Below are positions 44,146-52,647 of a DNA stretch of 64,000 nucleotides, piece after piece. Position 1 is the first letter of the stretch. Each line of letters starts with the position of its first letter. The position numbers were made by a program, and so were the translations under genes. The stretch spans positions 124,001 to 188,000 of the forward strand of contig UCLR01000045.1 of NCBI GenBank assembly GCA_900473415.1, written 5' to 3'. The notes under the pieces are model-generated. The model worked only from the letters and a program-made list of their open reading frames with translations. It made no database searches and was not told the origin of the DNA. Origin of the DNA: Hyphomicrobiales bacterium. Its GTDB lineage: Bacteria > Pseudomonadota > Alphaproteobacteria > Rhizobiales > Beijerinckiaceae.

Positions 44146-46455
44146 ATGCGTCCCATGAAATTCGGTTTCGGCCAGCCGGTGCGGCGGGTCGAGGATCAGC
44201 GCCTGACGACCGGCACCGGCCGCTACACCGACGACATTGCGGCTGAGGGCGCGCTGCATGCCTTCGTGCTGCGATCGCCCCACGGCCATGCGCGCTTCAC
44301 CGTCACCGACACGGAAGCCGCGCGGAAGGTCAAGGGCGTGAAGCTGATCCTGACCGGCAAGGACGTCGCCCATTATGGCGACCTGCCCTGCAAGGGGCAC
44401 ATCGAGACCGTCACGGGCAAGATGTCGGAGTCGCTGCCGGTCCCGGTACTGCCGCTCGACACGGTTCGCCATGTCGGCGAGGCGGTGGCCTTCATCGTCG
44501 CCGAGACGCTGGCGCAGGCGCGCGATGCCGCCGAGGCGATCGCGATCGACTGGGAGCCGCTGCCGTCCGTCAACGGCATCGAGGCCGCGCTCGAGGATGG
44601 CGCGCCGCTGGTCTGGGCCAACCGGCCGGGCAATGTCGCCTTCGAGGCCGAGCAGGGCGACCGCGAGAAGACCGAGAAGGCCTTCGCCAAGGCGGCGCGC
44701 ACCGTCTCGCTCACCATCGTCAACAACCGTCTCGCCTCCAACTACATGGAGACGCGCGCCTGCATCGCCGAATACGACAAGCCGGACAAGCGCTGGACGC
44801 TGACGCTGGGCAGCCAGGGCAGCCATGGCATGCGCGACCTGATCGCGACTTATGTGCTCAAGGTTGATCCCAAGCGCATCCGGGTGGTGACGCCGGATGT
44901 CGGCGGTGGCTTCGGCACCAAGATCTTCCTTTATCGCGAATATCCGCTGACGATGATCGCGGCCGAGAAGCTGAAGCGCCCGGTGCGCTGGGTGGCCGAC
45001 CGCACCGAGCATTTCCTGGCCGACACCCATGGCCGCGCCAATCTCTCGACGGCGACGATGGCGCTCGACGCCAAGGGCAAGTTCATCGGCCTCAAGGTCG
45101 ATCTCGCTGCCGAGATGGGCGCCTATCTCTCGCAGTATGGGCCCTTCATCCCCTGGGTCGGCACGACGATGACACCAGGCTGCTACAGCATCCCGGCCGT
45201 GCATGTGCGCTTCCGCGGCATCCTGACCAACACCACACCGGTCGACGCCTATCGCGGCGCGGGGCGCCCGGAAGCGGCCTATCTGATCGAGCGGCTGGTC
45301 GACGCCATCGCGCGCGAGACCGGCAAGGCGCCGGACGCGGTGCGCGCGCTCAACTTCGTCAAGCCTTCCGAGATGCCGCACAGGACGCAGACCGGGCCTG
45401 TCTACGATTCGGGCGAGTTCGAAGGCCATATGCGCCGCGCCATGGAGGTGGCGGACTGGACGGGCTTCAAGGCCCGGCACAAGGTCTCGGCCAAGGCCGG
45501 CAAGATCCGCGGCATCGGCATGGCGAGCTATATCGAGGCATGCGGCGGAGGCGACGCGGAGAGCTCGACCGTCGTCCTCGAAAAGGATGGCATGGTGACC
45601 GTGCTGATCGGCACCCAGTCGAACGGGCAGGGGCATGAGACCGCCTATTCGCAGCTCGTCTCTCAGCATCTCGACATTCCGATGGATCGCATACGCGTCG
45701 TCCAGGGCGATACCGATCTCGTCGAGACGGGCACCGGCACCGGCGGCTCGCGCTCGATCCCCGTGGGCGGGGCCGCGCTGAACAAGGCGACAGAGATTCT
45801 CTCCGACAACCTCAAGCAACTCGCGTCCGAGAAGCTCGAAGCCGCCGTCGGCGACCTCGAGATCGTGGGTGGCGCGGTTCGCATCGTCGGCACCGACAAG
45901 GCGATGGACCTGAAGGCCATCGCCGCGCTGCCGGGCGCGACGCCGACCTTGCTCAAGGTGCACCAGAGCTGGGCGCCGCCCGCGGCGACCTTTCCGAACG
46001 GCACCCATGTTTGCGAGTTGGAGATCGACCCCGGCACCGGCGGCACCGAGATCTTGAACTATGTCGTGGTCGACGATTTCGGCGTGACGTTGAACCCGCT
46101 GATGCTTCAGGGCCAGGTCCATGGCGGCTCGGCCCAGGGCATTGGCCAGGCGCTGATGGAGGAGATCCGCTTCGACCCGGGCGGCCAGATGCTGACCGCA
46201 ACCCTCATGGACTACGCGCTGCCGCGCGCGGTCGACGTCCCGAACTTCCATTTCGAAACGCGCAATGTCCGCTGCCTCACCAACGCCATCGGCGTGAAGG
46301 GCGCGGGCGAGGCGGGAGCGATCGGCGCCTGCCCGGCGGTGATGAACGCGATGGTCGACGCGCTCGACCGCGCCGCGGGCATCCGAAAGATCGACATGCC
46401 GGCGACGCCGGTGAAGGTCTTCAATGCGCTGAAGGAGGCCGGCTACCGGCTCTGA
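44146..46455 (+). CDS. molybdopterin-binding dehydrogenase subunit (xanthine dehydrogenase/CoxL family)
   Basis: A 769-residue large subunit of a molybdenum hydroxylase. The start FGQPVRRVEDQRLTTGTGRY is the CoxL-like type. Cofactor and active-site motifs: DVGGGFGTK near residue 250, YRGAGRPEAAYLIER near 370, GTQSNGQGHETAYSQ, TGTGGSRSIPVGGAAL and the catalytic Glu in VKGAGEAGAIGACPA near the end. Enzymes of this family need an FeS subunit and usually an FAD subunit; neither gene adjoins. Two c-type cytochrome genes follow. Substrate unknown: an aldehyde or N-heterocycle is likely. Confidence 0.9.
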   Translation: MRPMKFGFGQPVRRVEDQRLTTGTGRYTDDIAAEGALHAFVLRSPHGHARFTVTDTEAARKVKGVKLILTGKDVAHYGDLPCKGHIETVTGKMSESLPVPVLPLDTVRHVGEAVAFIVAETLAQARDAAEAIAIDWEPLPSVNGIEAALEDGAPLVWANRPGNVAFEAEQGDREKTEKAFAKAARTVSLTIVNNRLASNYMETRACIAEYDKPDKRWTLTLGSQGSHGMRDLIATYVLKVDPKRIRVVTPDVGGGFGTKIFLYREYPLTMIAAEKLKRPVRWVADRTEHFLADTHGRANLSTATMALDAKGKFIGLKVDLAAEMGAYLSQYGPFIPWVGTTMTPGCYSIPAVHVRFRGILTNTTPVDAYRGAGRPEAAYLIERLVDAIARETGKAPDAVRALNFVKPSEMPHRTQTGPVYDSGEFEGHMRRAMEVADWTGFKARHKVSAKAGKIRGIGMASYIEACGGGDAESSTVVLEKDGMVTVLIGTQSNGQGHETAYSQLVSQHLDIPMDRIRVVQGDTDLVETGTGTGGSRSIPVGGAALNKATEILSDNLKQLASEKLEAAVGDLEIVGGAVRIVGTDKAMDLKAIAALPGATPTLLKVHQSWAPPAATFPNGTHVCELEIDPGTGGTEILNYVVVDDFGVTLNPLMLQGQVHGGSAQGIGQALMEEIRFDPGGQMLTATLMDYALPRAVDVPNFHFETRNVRCLTNAIGVKGAGEAGAIGACPAVMNAMVDALDRAAGIRKIDMPATPVKVFNALKEAGYRL

Positions 46456-46460
46456 CGCAA

Positions 46461-46490
46461 GAGCGGGCTTGCGCCGTCGCAAGCCCGCTC
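46461..46490 (+). terminator. hairpin after the molybdopterin enzyme gene
   Basis: GAGCGGGCTTGCG (46461-46473) and CGCAAGCCCGCTC (46478-46490) form a perfect 13-bp stem with a CCGT loop, 6 nt past the stop. No T-run follows, so it may be a weak terminator or an mRNA-stabilising stem before the cytochrome genes. Confidence 0.6.
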
Positions 46491-46573
46491 ACGAAAAAGC
46501 GAGTTGGCGCGGCCATGATCATCCGTTGATTTGGACAAGTTCCAAATGGTGCTCTGCCTCAAAGGGGATTCGG

Positions 46574-47008
46574 ATGATCCGCAGCGTTATCGTTCTTGCC
46601 GGCCTCGGGCTCGGCCTTTGCGCCGCGATGGCGCAGTCCAACCCGATCGGAGAGCGTCAGCAGACGATGAAGGGTGTCGGCGCGGCGGCGCGTGAAGGGG
46701 CGGCCATCGCCAAGGGCGAGGCCGCTTTCGAAGCCGCCAAGGCGCAGGCCATCTTCAGGACCTTTGCCGAGGCCGCCCACAAGATGCCGACGCTGTTCCC
46801 CGAGAGCTCGAAGACGGGTGGCGAAACCACGGCCGCGCCGAAGATCTGGGAGGATCAGGCCGGCTTCAAGGCCGCCTTCGCCAGGTTGGAGGCCGACGCC
46901 ACGGCCGGCGGTGCGGCCGCGATCGATCTCGCAAGCTTCCGCACGGCCTTCGGCACCGTGACGAAGAATTGCGGCGCCTGTCACGAGGTCTATCGCATCA
47001 AGAAGTGA
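46574..47008 (+). CDS. class II cytochrome c (c'/c556 type)
   Basis: A 144-residue exported four-helix-bundle cytochrome: signal MIRSVIVLAGLGLGLCAAMA with cleavage near AMAQS, and the heme site NCGACHEVYRIKK at the very C-terminus, as in cytochromes c' and c556. The Met of QQTMKGVGAAAREG is at the place of the sixth ligand in c556 types. It lies 119 nt after the molybdopterin gene and may take its electrons; that is inference. Confidence 0.88.
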   Translation: MIRSVIVLAGLGLGLCAAMAQSNPIGERQQTMKGVGAAAREGAAIAKGEAAFEAAKAQAIFRTFAEAAHKMPTLFPESSKTGGETTAAPKIWEDQAGFKAAFARLEADATAGGAAAIDLASFRTAFGTVTKNCGACHEVYRIKK

Positions 47009-47016
47009 GGCGCAGT

Positions 47017-47099
47017 CGTTATTCTCGGGCTCGACCCGAGATCTGACGACCGGAAGGCGCTGGTTTCCGAGATGCCCGGGTCAAACCCGGGCATGAGGG
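47017..47099. repeat. dispersed palindromic repeat, family A, copy 3
   Basis: CGTTATTCTCGGGCTCGACC, then CCGAGATCTGACGACCGGAA, CTGGTTTCCGAGATGCCCGG and GTCAAACCCGGGCATGA. It shares the CTGGTTTCCGAGATG core with copies at 35040 and (as CTGGTTTCCAAGATG) 54902. It lies between the two cytochrome genes. Confidence 0.75.
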
Positions 47100-47199
47100 C
47101 GTGGTTGGGGTCTGCCTAGACCGGAATTTCTCCAGCTTCAGGGTTGCCGAGCGCCCGTCATCGCGTCCAATCTGCTGGCCGCGCCTTCCGGAGAAGCCG

Positions 47200-48141
47200 A
47201 TGCTACTGCAGTTGCGCCGCCTGCTGGTTACGCTGGTCTTCCTGGCGGTGCTGGCCCTTGCGGGCTTCTACGTCCTGACCGATCCGCGGCTGGTCTCGCC
47301 GTCGCCGGAGGTCGGAGCTCTGCCGGCGGCGGACATCGAGAATGGCAGGCTGCTCTTCGCGGCCGGCGGCTGCGCCTCCTGCCACGCCACGCCGGGGCAG
47401 GACGACAGGACGCGGCTCGGCGGCGGGCTTGCGCTCGCCTCTCCCTTCGGCACTTTCCGCGCGCCCAACATCTCGCCGCACACGCGCGACGGTATCGGCA
47501 ACTGGGGCGTCCAGGATTTCGTCGATGCCATGGCGGCCGGCGTCGGCCCGCAGGGGCAGCACCTCTACCCGGCCTTCCCCTACACCTCCTATCGCCTGAT
47601 CCCGCCCAGGGCGCTGGCCGATCTCTTCGCCTATATCCGCACGCTGCAGCCGGTCGAGGGCCGCGCGCCGCCGCATGAGCTGAGCTTCCCCTTCAACATC
47701 CGGCGCCTGGTCGGCGGCTGGAAGCTTCTGTTCTTCGAGGGCGGCTCCTTCCGTCCCGATCCGACGAAGAGCGAGGCCTGGAACCGCGGCGCCTATCTCG
47801 TCAACGGTCCGGGACACTGCGCCGAATGCCACTCGGCCCGCAACGCCTTCGGTGCGGTCGTGCCGGCCACGCGCTTTGCTGGTGGGCCGGACCCGGAGGG
47901 CAAGGGCTGGGTGCCGAACATCACCCAATCCGAGAACGGTCTCGCGAAATGGTCGGTGGGGGAGATCGCCGAGCTGCTCAAGACCGGCTTCACGCCGAGC
48001 TTCGACAGTGTCGGCGGCAGGATGACCGAGGTGGTGCGCAACATGGCGCAGCTCCCCGACGCCGACCGGGCCGCGATGGCGGAATACCTGAAGTCACTGC
48101 CGGCCGTGGAGGGACCGCCGCGGCCGCAGAAGGGCGGGTGA
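47200..48141 (+). CDS. membrane-anchored diheme cytochrome c
   Basis: A 313-residue protein with an N-terminal membrane anchor (LLVTLVFLAVLALAGFYVL) and two class I cytochrome domains: CASCH near residue 65 and CAECH near residue 208. FRAPNISPHTRDGIG and WVPNITQSENGLAKW are the heme-pocket Asn-Ile-(Ser/Thr) segments of the subunits that accept electrons from membrane dehydrogenases. GGAG precedes the ATG at 47200. With the molybdopterin subunit and cytochrome c' it forms a plausible periplasmic oxidation chain. Confidence 0.9.
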   Translation: MLLQLRRLLVTLVFLAVLALAGFYVLTDPRLVSPSPEVGALPAADIENGRLLFAAGGCASCHATPGQDDRTRLGGGLALASPFGTFRAPNISPHTRDGIGNWGVQDFVDAMAAGVGPQGQHLYPAFPYTSYRLIPPRALADLFAYIRTLQPVEGRAPPHELSFPFNIRRLVGGWKLLFFEGGSFRPDPTKSEAWNRGAYLVNGPGHCAECHSARNAFGAVVPATRFAGGPDPEGKGWVPNITQSENGLAKWSVGEIAELLKTGFTPSFDSVGGRMTEVVRNMAQLPDADRAAMAEYLKSLPAVEGPPRPQKGG

Positions 48142-48385
48142 GGCCGCGGACCGAGCTAGGTACTGACAGACGCTCACCCGTTTAGGGTGGGATGCAGATG
48201 TCTGGGGGTGACTTTCAGCCTCTGCAAACGCGCGCCAGCCTCCGAATCGGCGCGGCCTCCCGCACTCGACATCTGCGGCGTGGCCGGAGATGCCCTGCGC
48301 CCGCAGTGAGCGGAATGTTCGACGCTGGGCGCGCCAGGTGGTATTGAGAGGCCGAGGCCTGTCCAATCCTCTCGTGGTGGTTGTG
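48142..48385. other. unexplained intergenic stretch with inverted repeat
   Basis: No gene is supported. CACCC/GGGTG near 48176-48190 forms a small hairpin. GCAGATGTC (48194-48202) and GACATCTGC (48268-48276) are perfect arms 65 nt apart. It could be a degenerate repeat or the leader of the cyclase gene. Confidence 0.35.
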
Positions 48386-49981
48386 ATGCGCGAAGAGTTT
48401 TCAACTCATCCGCACCCTCATCGTAGGCTCGCGGCTATTCTGGCTGCGGACATCGCTGGCTATAGCCAGTTGATGGGCCGCGACGAGGAAGGAACACTTC
48501 GCCGGCTGAAGCACGTGCGCCGCGAGATCGTCGATCCCACGCTTGAAGAGCACTACGGCAGGCTCGTGAAGAACACGGGCGACGGCTTCCTTGCCATGTT
48601 CGATAGCCCGCTCGAAGCCGTGAGATGCGCGATCGTCATTCAGCAGTCAGTGGCGGCAAGAAACACCGGCCTGCCACGGGATTACTGGCTGCAATACCGT
48701 ATTGGCGTAAACTTGGGGGACGTCATCGTCGAGCCGGACGATGTCTTCGGCGACGGAGTCAACATCGCCGCCCGCCTGGAGGCTTTGGCGACACCCGGCG
48801 GCGTCTATATCTCGGGCGGCGTTTACGAACAGATAAAGAACAAGCTTGTCTGCGGATATCAACCGCTCGGCGACGAGAAGCTGAAGAACATCACCGATCC
48901 TGTCCGCATCTATCGGGTGCTGCCAGACCCCGCTTCGCTCACGGGCGCAGTGAAAAGGCGACAGTCGCATTGGATACCTGCCGGACTCGCAGCAGGGTTG
49001 GCGCTGATTGTCGCCGGACTCTACTCCACCGGCTACTGGTCGGCCGGCGGAAGCACAAACCCGGTCTCGGCCGAACGTTTGCCGGAACGCGTGCCCGTCC
49101 CGCTGACCTCCGCGATGAACCAAACTGCACGGCCGCTGCAGGGTGAGATAGCGGGGGGTAATAATACAAATGCGGCCAAGACAGCGGCGCCGTTGGCCGA
49201 TCCTGCACAGGGCGTCCCCGCGTCAAATTCGCAGGTCGCGGTCTTGTCCCCGAACCCTCCTGCTGCGCGGATGATTCAAACGGCTTCCGGCTTCCGCGAC
49301 TGCGAAACCTGCCCCGAAATGATCCGCATAGCCGGCGGGTCCTTTCGGATGGGCAGCGACGAAGACCCCTCGGAACAGCCGGTCCGGACCGTGACCGTCG
49401 CGCCGTTCGCAATCGGCCTGTCACCCATCTCCGTCGCCGAATGGAACCGGTGCGCGGCGGCAAAGGGCTGTCAGTTTCCGATCGACGGAAGCGACACCAC
49501 ACCGGCCCGCAACCTCAGTTGGCTCGATGCCAGGCAGTATACGGACTGGCTCGCCCAAGCGACCGGCAAACCTTACCGGTTGCCGAGCGAAGCGGAGTGG
49601 GAATACGCCGCGAGGGCGGGGACCTCGACCCGCTTCTGGTGGGGACGCGAGCTGGAATCCGGCAAGGCCAATTGCAGGGACTGCGGCGCGAACCAGGACC
49701 CGAAGGCCCCGATGCCGGTCGGCAGTTTCGCGCGCAATGCGTTCGGTGGTGCCGATTTCGGAGGTGGGGTCGCGCAGTGGGTGGCCGATTGCTGGCTGGC
49801 CAACTACCGCGATGCGCCCTCGGACGGCTCCCCTCGAACGGCTGAGAATTGCCGCGAGAACGTCTTGAGAGGCGGCTCCTGGCGAAGCAACGCGGCCTCC
49901 GTGAGGCCGGCGAGCCGAACCCATTACGATACCGGAGTCCGCTACCCCGCACACGGATTCAGGATCGCTCGTTCGCTCTGA
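48386..49981 (+). CDS. class III nucleotide cyclase fused to a formylglycine-enzyme-like domain
   Basis: A 531-residue protein. Residues about 13-175 are a class III cyclase: metal ligands Asp22 (AADIAGYSQLMG) and Asp66 (VKNTGDGFLAMF), Lys62 at the adenine-recognising place, and the transition-state FGDGVNIAARLEALA, so it should make cAMP. One membrane helix follows (WIPAGLAAGLALIVAGLYS, about 193-212), then a linker and, from about 315, an SUMF1/FGE-sulfatase domain (MIRIAGGSFRMGSDEDPSEQ, YRLPSEAEWEYAARAG, ENVLRGGSWRSNAASV) placed outside the membrane. The two cysteines of true formylglycine enzymes are missing from the last motif, so this domain probably binds rather than modifies. DUF4399 follows by 12 nt. 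Confidence 0.88.
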   Translation: MREEFSTHPHPHRRLAAILAADIAGYSQLMGRDEEGTLRRLKHVRREIVDPTLEEHYGRLVKNTGDGFLAMFDSPLEAVRCAIVIQQSVAARNTGLPRDYWLQYRIGVNLGDVIVEPDDVFGDGVNIAARLEALATPGGVYISGGVYEQIKNKLVCGYQPLGDEKLKNITDPVRIYRVLPDPASLTGAVKRRQSHWIPAGLAAGLALIVAGLYSTGYWSAGGSTNPVSAERLPERVPVPLTSAMNQTARPLQGEIAGGNNTNAAKTAAPLADPAQGVPASNSQVAVLSPNPPAARMIQTASGFRDCETCPEMIRIAGGSFRMGSDEDPSEQPVRTVTVAPFAIGLSPISVAEWNRCAAAKGCQFPIDGSDTTPARNLSWLDARQYTDWLAQATGKPYRLPSEAEWEYAARAGTSTRFWWGRELESGKANCRDCGANQDPKAPMPVGSFARNAFGGADFGGGVAQWVADCWLANYRDAPSDGSPRTAENCRENVLRGGSWRSNAASVRPASRTHYDTGVRYPAHGFRIARSL

Positions 49982-49993
49982 CAGGAGGGTTCC

Positions 49994-50503
49994 ATGGGCC
50001 GATCGGCCGGCAGCATCCTGCTTGCATTTGCCATCGTGAGCCTTGTCCCCGCGGGAGCTCCGGCGCAGACAGCGCCAGCCTCAAAGCCTTCTGCACCGCA
50101 ACGCGCGCCCGCTCCGGACGCGCGCCTGTACATCATCTACCCTTGGGACGGCGCGCAGATCCGAGGCGAATTCTGGGTGCGGTTCGGCCTTCGAAACATG
50201 GGCGTGACCCAGGCCGGCAGCTCGGCTCCGAATGCCGGCCATCACCACCTCCTGGTCGATGTCACCGACGAGATCGATCCGGAAGAGCCGATTCCGACGG
50301 ACAACAATCATCTTCACTTCGGTGCCGGCCAGACGGAGGCTAGGCTTGAGCTGCCGCCGGGAAAACATTCCCTCCAACTGGTCCTCGGCGACCCTGAACA
50401 CAGGCCGTTCAAACCGATGCTCATCTCCAAGAAGGTGACCATAACCGTGTTGCCAGCGGCACCGGCGAGAACGTCAAAGAAAGTCAGCGGGAAGGATTCC
50501 TAG
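49994..50503 (+). CDS. DUF4399 exported protein
   Basis: A 169-residue secreted protein: signal MGRSAGSILLAFAIVSLVPA with cleavage near APAQT, a Pro/Ala-rich linker, and a DUF4399 domain with GHHHLLVDVTDEIDPEEPIP, HFGAGQTEARLELPPGKHSL and QLVLGDPEHRP. The His-rich GHHHLL and NNHLHFG segments could bind metal. Function unknown. It lies 12 nt after the cyclase with AGGAGGG before the ATG, so the two are co-transcribed and could be functionally linked. Confidence 0.85.
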   Translation: MGRSAGSILLAFAIVSLVPAGAPAQTAPASKPSAPQRAPAPDARLYIIYPWDGAQIRGEFWVRFGLRNMGVTQAGSSAPNAGHHHLLVDVTDEIDPEEPIPTDNNHLHFGAGQTEARLELPPGKHSLQLVLGDPEHRPFKPMLISKKVTITVLPAAPARTSKKVSGKDS

Positions 50504-50569
50504 GCCGAGGAAGAGCGGCCCCCAAAGGGCATCTACGGGTCGAGAAGAGACGTTTGGCTCTCTCCATCT

Positions 50570-50790
50570 CGAGCGCGGCGAGGCCAGTTCGAAATGCGAG
50601 CGGTCCTGGTGCTTGTAGCCACAAAAATGGCCGCCCGAGCGGCTACGGACACCGACATCGGACGCGGCCTTCTTCATTGCGCCCGCAATCCGGCCCTGAA
50701 GCCCGGGATCGAAGACGACCTGGCCGACGCCGTCGAGCGGCCATAGGTCGATGGCGCGCCAGGGGTGAGGTGTAGGCCCTTCGACCAGCG
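50570..50790 (-). pseudogene. remnant of an M15 family peptidase (endolysin-like)
   Basis: The complementary strand reads an open segment with the C-terminal pattern of M15 D-Ala-D-Ala carboxypeptidases and phage endolysins: HPWRAIDLWPLDG, then IAGAMKKAASDVGVRSRSGG and YKHQDRSHFELA, where HFEL holds the last zinc ligand. The usual first motif H-x-x-G-x-A-x-D appears shortened by one residue, the upstream part of the domain is not found in frame, and the frame runs past the normal end. I read it as a decayed fragment. The rest of 50504-51018 holds no other gene. Confidence 0.55.
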
Positions 50791-50971
50791 AGGCGCCGCA
50801 CCAACGGCAGCACCGGGAAAGGCAGTACGAAGTCGTTTTCCGCCCTGTCCTCACCGCTGTCGCTCGCACTGATCGCGGGCTTGCCCGAGATCAGTGCGTT
50901 GAGTGTCGAAGTCGGCAACAGCACTTCGACGCGGGAGAGGGGAGCCGCGGCTTCTGCGCTTCCGGGGCGCG

Positions 50972-51003
50972 AGATACTTGGGTCGAGCCCGAGCATGACG
51001 GCG
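50972..51003. repeat. family A repeat, half copy
   Basis: AGATACTTGGGTCGAGCCCG then AGCATGACGGC matches only the right half of family A, just past the end of the diguanylate cyclase gene. A truncated copy. Confidence 0.55.
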
Positions 51004-51018
51004 GGCGGCGCCGCGCCG

Positions 51019-52188
51019 CTAGGCCGCGTCGGCGACCAGCGCCGATTTGGCGACCTCGATGCGATTGCGGCCGGCCATTTTGGCCTGGTACAAGGCGCGA
51101 TCGGCGGCGGCGAGCAGCGCGACGAGGTCGGCCTCCTGGCCGCTGGCCGCGGCGATGCCGATGCTGACTGTGGCCGGAATCGCCAGCCCGTCGCCCTGCG
51201 CCGCCGCCTCGGCAAAATGCCCGGCGACGTCTTCCGCGACCGTTCGGGCTTCTGCGACCGTCCTGTTCGGCAACAGGATCGCGAACTCCTCGCCGCCGAG
51301 GCGTGCGCTCATGGCCTCGGGGCCTGCGATATCCCTGGCGACGCCGGCAAAGAGCTTCAGGACGCTGTCTCCGGCCTCATGACCGTATCGGTCGTTGATC
51401 GCCTTGAAGTGATCCAGGTCGATGGCGAGCAGCGAATGCGACGCAGTCTCTCCCGCTTGGCTCAGACGTTTCGGCGCCAGCTCGAAGAAGCCCTGGCGGT
51501 TGTGGAGCTCGGTGAGGAAGTCGGTGCGGGTCGTCGCCAGCAGCCGGGCGCGGTCCTCTTCCCGGACGAGCGCCAGCAGGGACATGGCCATCGCCACGCT
51601 GAACAGCACCGCCTCGTACATGGTGATCTCGGCGACGACTGGCAGCACCGCGTCGCCATGGATCGCGGTGACGATCGGCACGATGAAGGTCCGGGCGGCG
51701 TAGAAGAGGCTGTGGCAGACGAAGACGGCGACGGCGACCGGGCGCGAGCGCAGCTTCCTGACGGTTCGGCTCCGCCACAGCGTCATTGCGGTCAGCGCGC
51801 AGATCACTGCGATCGGGAACGCACTCACATGGTTCCAGAACAGGCTCACCGCTCCGGTTCCGGCAGCGAACCAGGCCGCACCGATGGCTGCCAGCAAGCC
51901 CGCGATCGGGGCGGGGCGCATTTCCCGGCCATCCAGCGCCAGGGCGCCCTGGAGCACCAGCAGGTATCCGAGGATCATCACGACATTGCTGATGGCCGGG
52001 CCGGAGACGCCGGGAAAATGCGCCCGATTCATCGACAGGACGCAGCCGACGACGAAAACGCCGTAGGCGGCGGCCCAGAGGCCGAGCTCCCGCGACCGCT
52101 GCGCCTGCGCCTTCCGTTCCCAAAGGGTCATCGCGGCTGCGACGAGCAGCGTTCCAGTCGTCAGATACCAGAGGGTTGCAAGGTCCAT
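51019..52188 (-). CDS. membrane-bound diguanylate cyclase (GGDEF)
   Basis: A 389-residue protein: six or seven N-terminal helices (LWYLTTGTLLVAAAMTLWER to TMYEAVLFSVAMAMSLLALV, residues about 5-210) followed by a GGDEF domain (about 222-385). The catalytic motif is GGEEF in ARLGGEEFAILLP, and TDFLTELHNRQGF and DLDHFKAINDRYGHEAGD are intact, so it should make cyclic di-GMP. No inhibitory RxxD is evident directly before GGEEF. No EAL domain. The start is taken at the ATG complementary to 52186-52188. Confidence 0.9.
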   Translation of the reverse strand: MDLATLWYLTTGTLLVAAAMTLWERKAQAQRSRELGLWAAAYGVFVVGCVLSMNRAHFPGVSGPAISNVVMILGYLLVLQGALALDGREMRPAPIAGLLAAIGAAWFAAGTGAVSLFWNHVSAFPIAVICALTAMTLWRSRTVRKLRSRPVAVAVFVCHSLFYAARTFIVPIVTAIHGDAVLPVVAEITMYEAVLFSVAMAMSLLALVREEDRARLLATTRTDFLTELHNRQGFFELAPKRLSQAGETASHSLLAIDLDHFKAINDRYGHEAGDSVLKLFAGVARDIAGPEAMSARLGGEEFAILLPNRTVAEARTVAEDVAGHFAEAAAQGDGLAIPATVSIGIAAASGQEADLVALLAAADRALYQAKMAGRNRIEVAKSALVADAA

Positions 52189-52269
52189 CGGATCTTCAGC
52201 AGTGCGTGTATCCGGCAGTGGACATGGTCGCGCGCTCCCAGCTTGCCCAGCAGGCAATAACCTGAACGG

Positions 52270-52530
52270 GTTAATTTCAGCTTGTGGAGACGCGCTGCGT
52301 ATCATCTTTGCTCGATTGGGGCAAAGATTGTTCTGATTTATGAACGTAATACGTTTTTGATCCTAGCGTAAGACCCGATATATCTGGTCGTCGTTGAGAA
52401 AATAGAATTCGTTTATGAATTTTCTTAAGATGTCGCCGCTGCTCTTTGCGGGCTGTTGCGTTGTTGTGAACTGTAAATTTGTGACTTTCAACCTGATGAA
52501 AAGCTTGCCTGCCTCGAAGGCTCGTCGATG
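52270..52530. other. AT-rich intergenic region
   Basis: About 260 bp markedly richer in A and T than the surroundings, with runs such as TTTATGAACGTAATACG, GAAAATAGAATTCG and GTAAATTTGTGACTTTC. No gene of the local type is supported. It may be a promoter/regulatory region for the diguanylate cyclase or a scrap of acquired DNA. The adjoining 52531-52647 shows nothing clear. Confidence 0.5.
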
Positions 52531-52647
52531 AGGGGCGAGGCACGACGCTATCTCAGCGACACGAACCCTCACGTTGCAGTCCGACTCCTTGCAGGTGCAG
52601 CAAGTTGCGAAGCAACAGAACCGAACATGGGAGCCGCCCGGCGGCCT

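Noticed and set aside
43834..46482. A very long open frame on the minus strand opposite the molybdopterin enzyme gene
   Set aside because: It is antisense to a gene with clear family motifs. GC-rich codons leave the complementary frame open, and its protein is Arg/Asp/His-rich without any family pattern. The same holds for the long antisense frames opposite ilvB, the M3 peptidase, leuA and the YfhO-like gene.
50474..50869. The minus-strand frame here as an intact M15 peptidase gene
   Set aside because: The N-terminal half shows no domain, the first zinc motif is one residue short and the frame overruns the normal C-terminus, so a fragment is the better reading.
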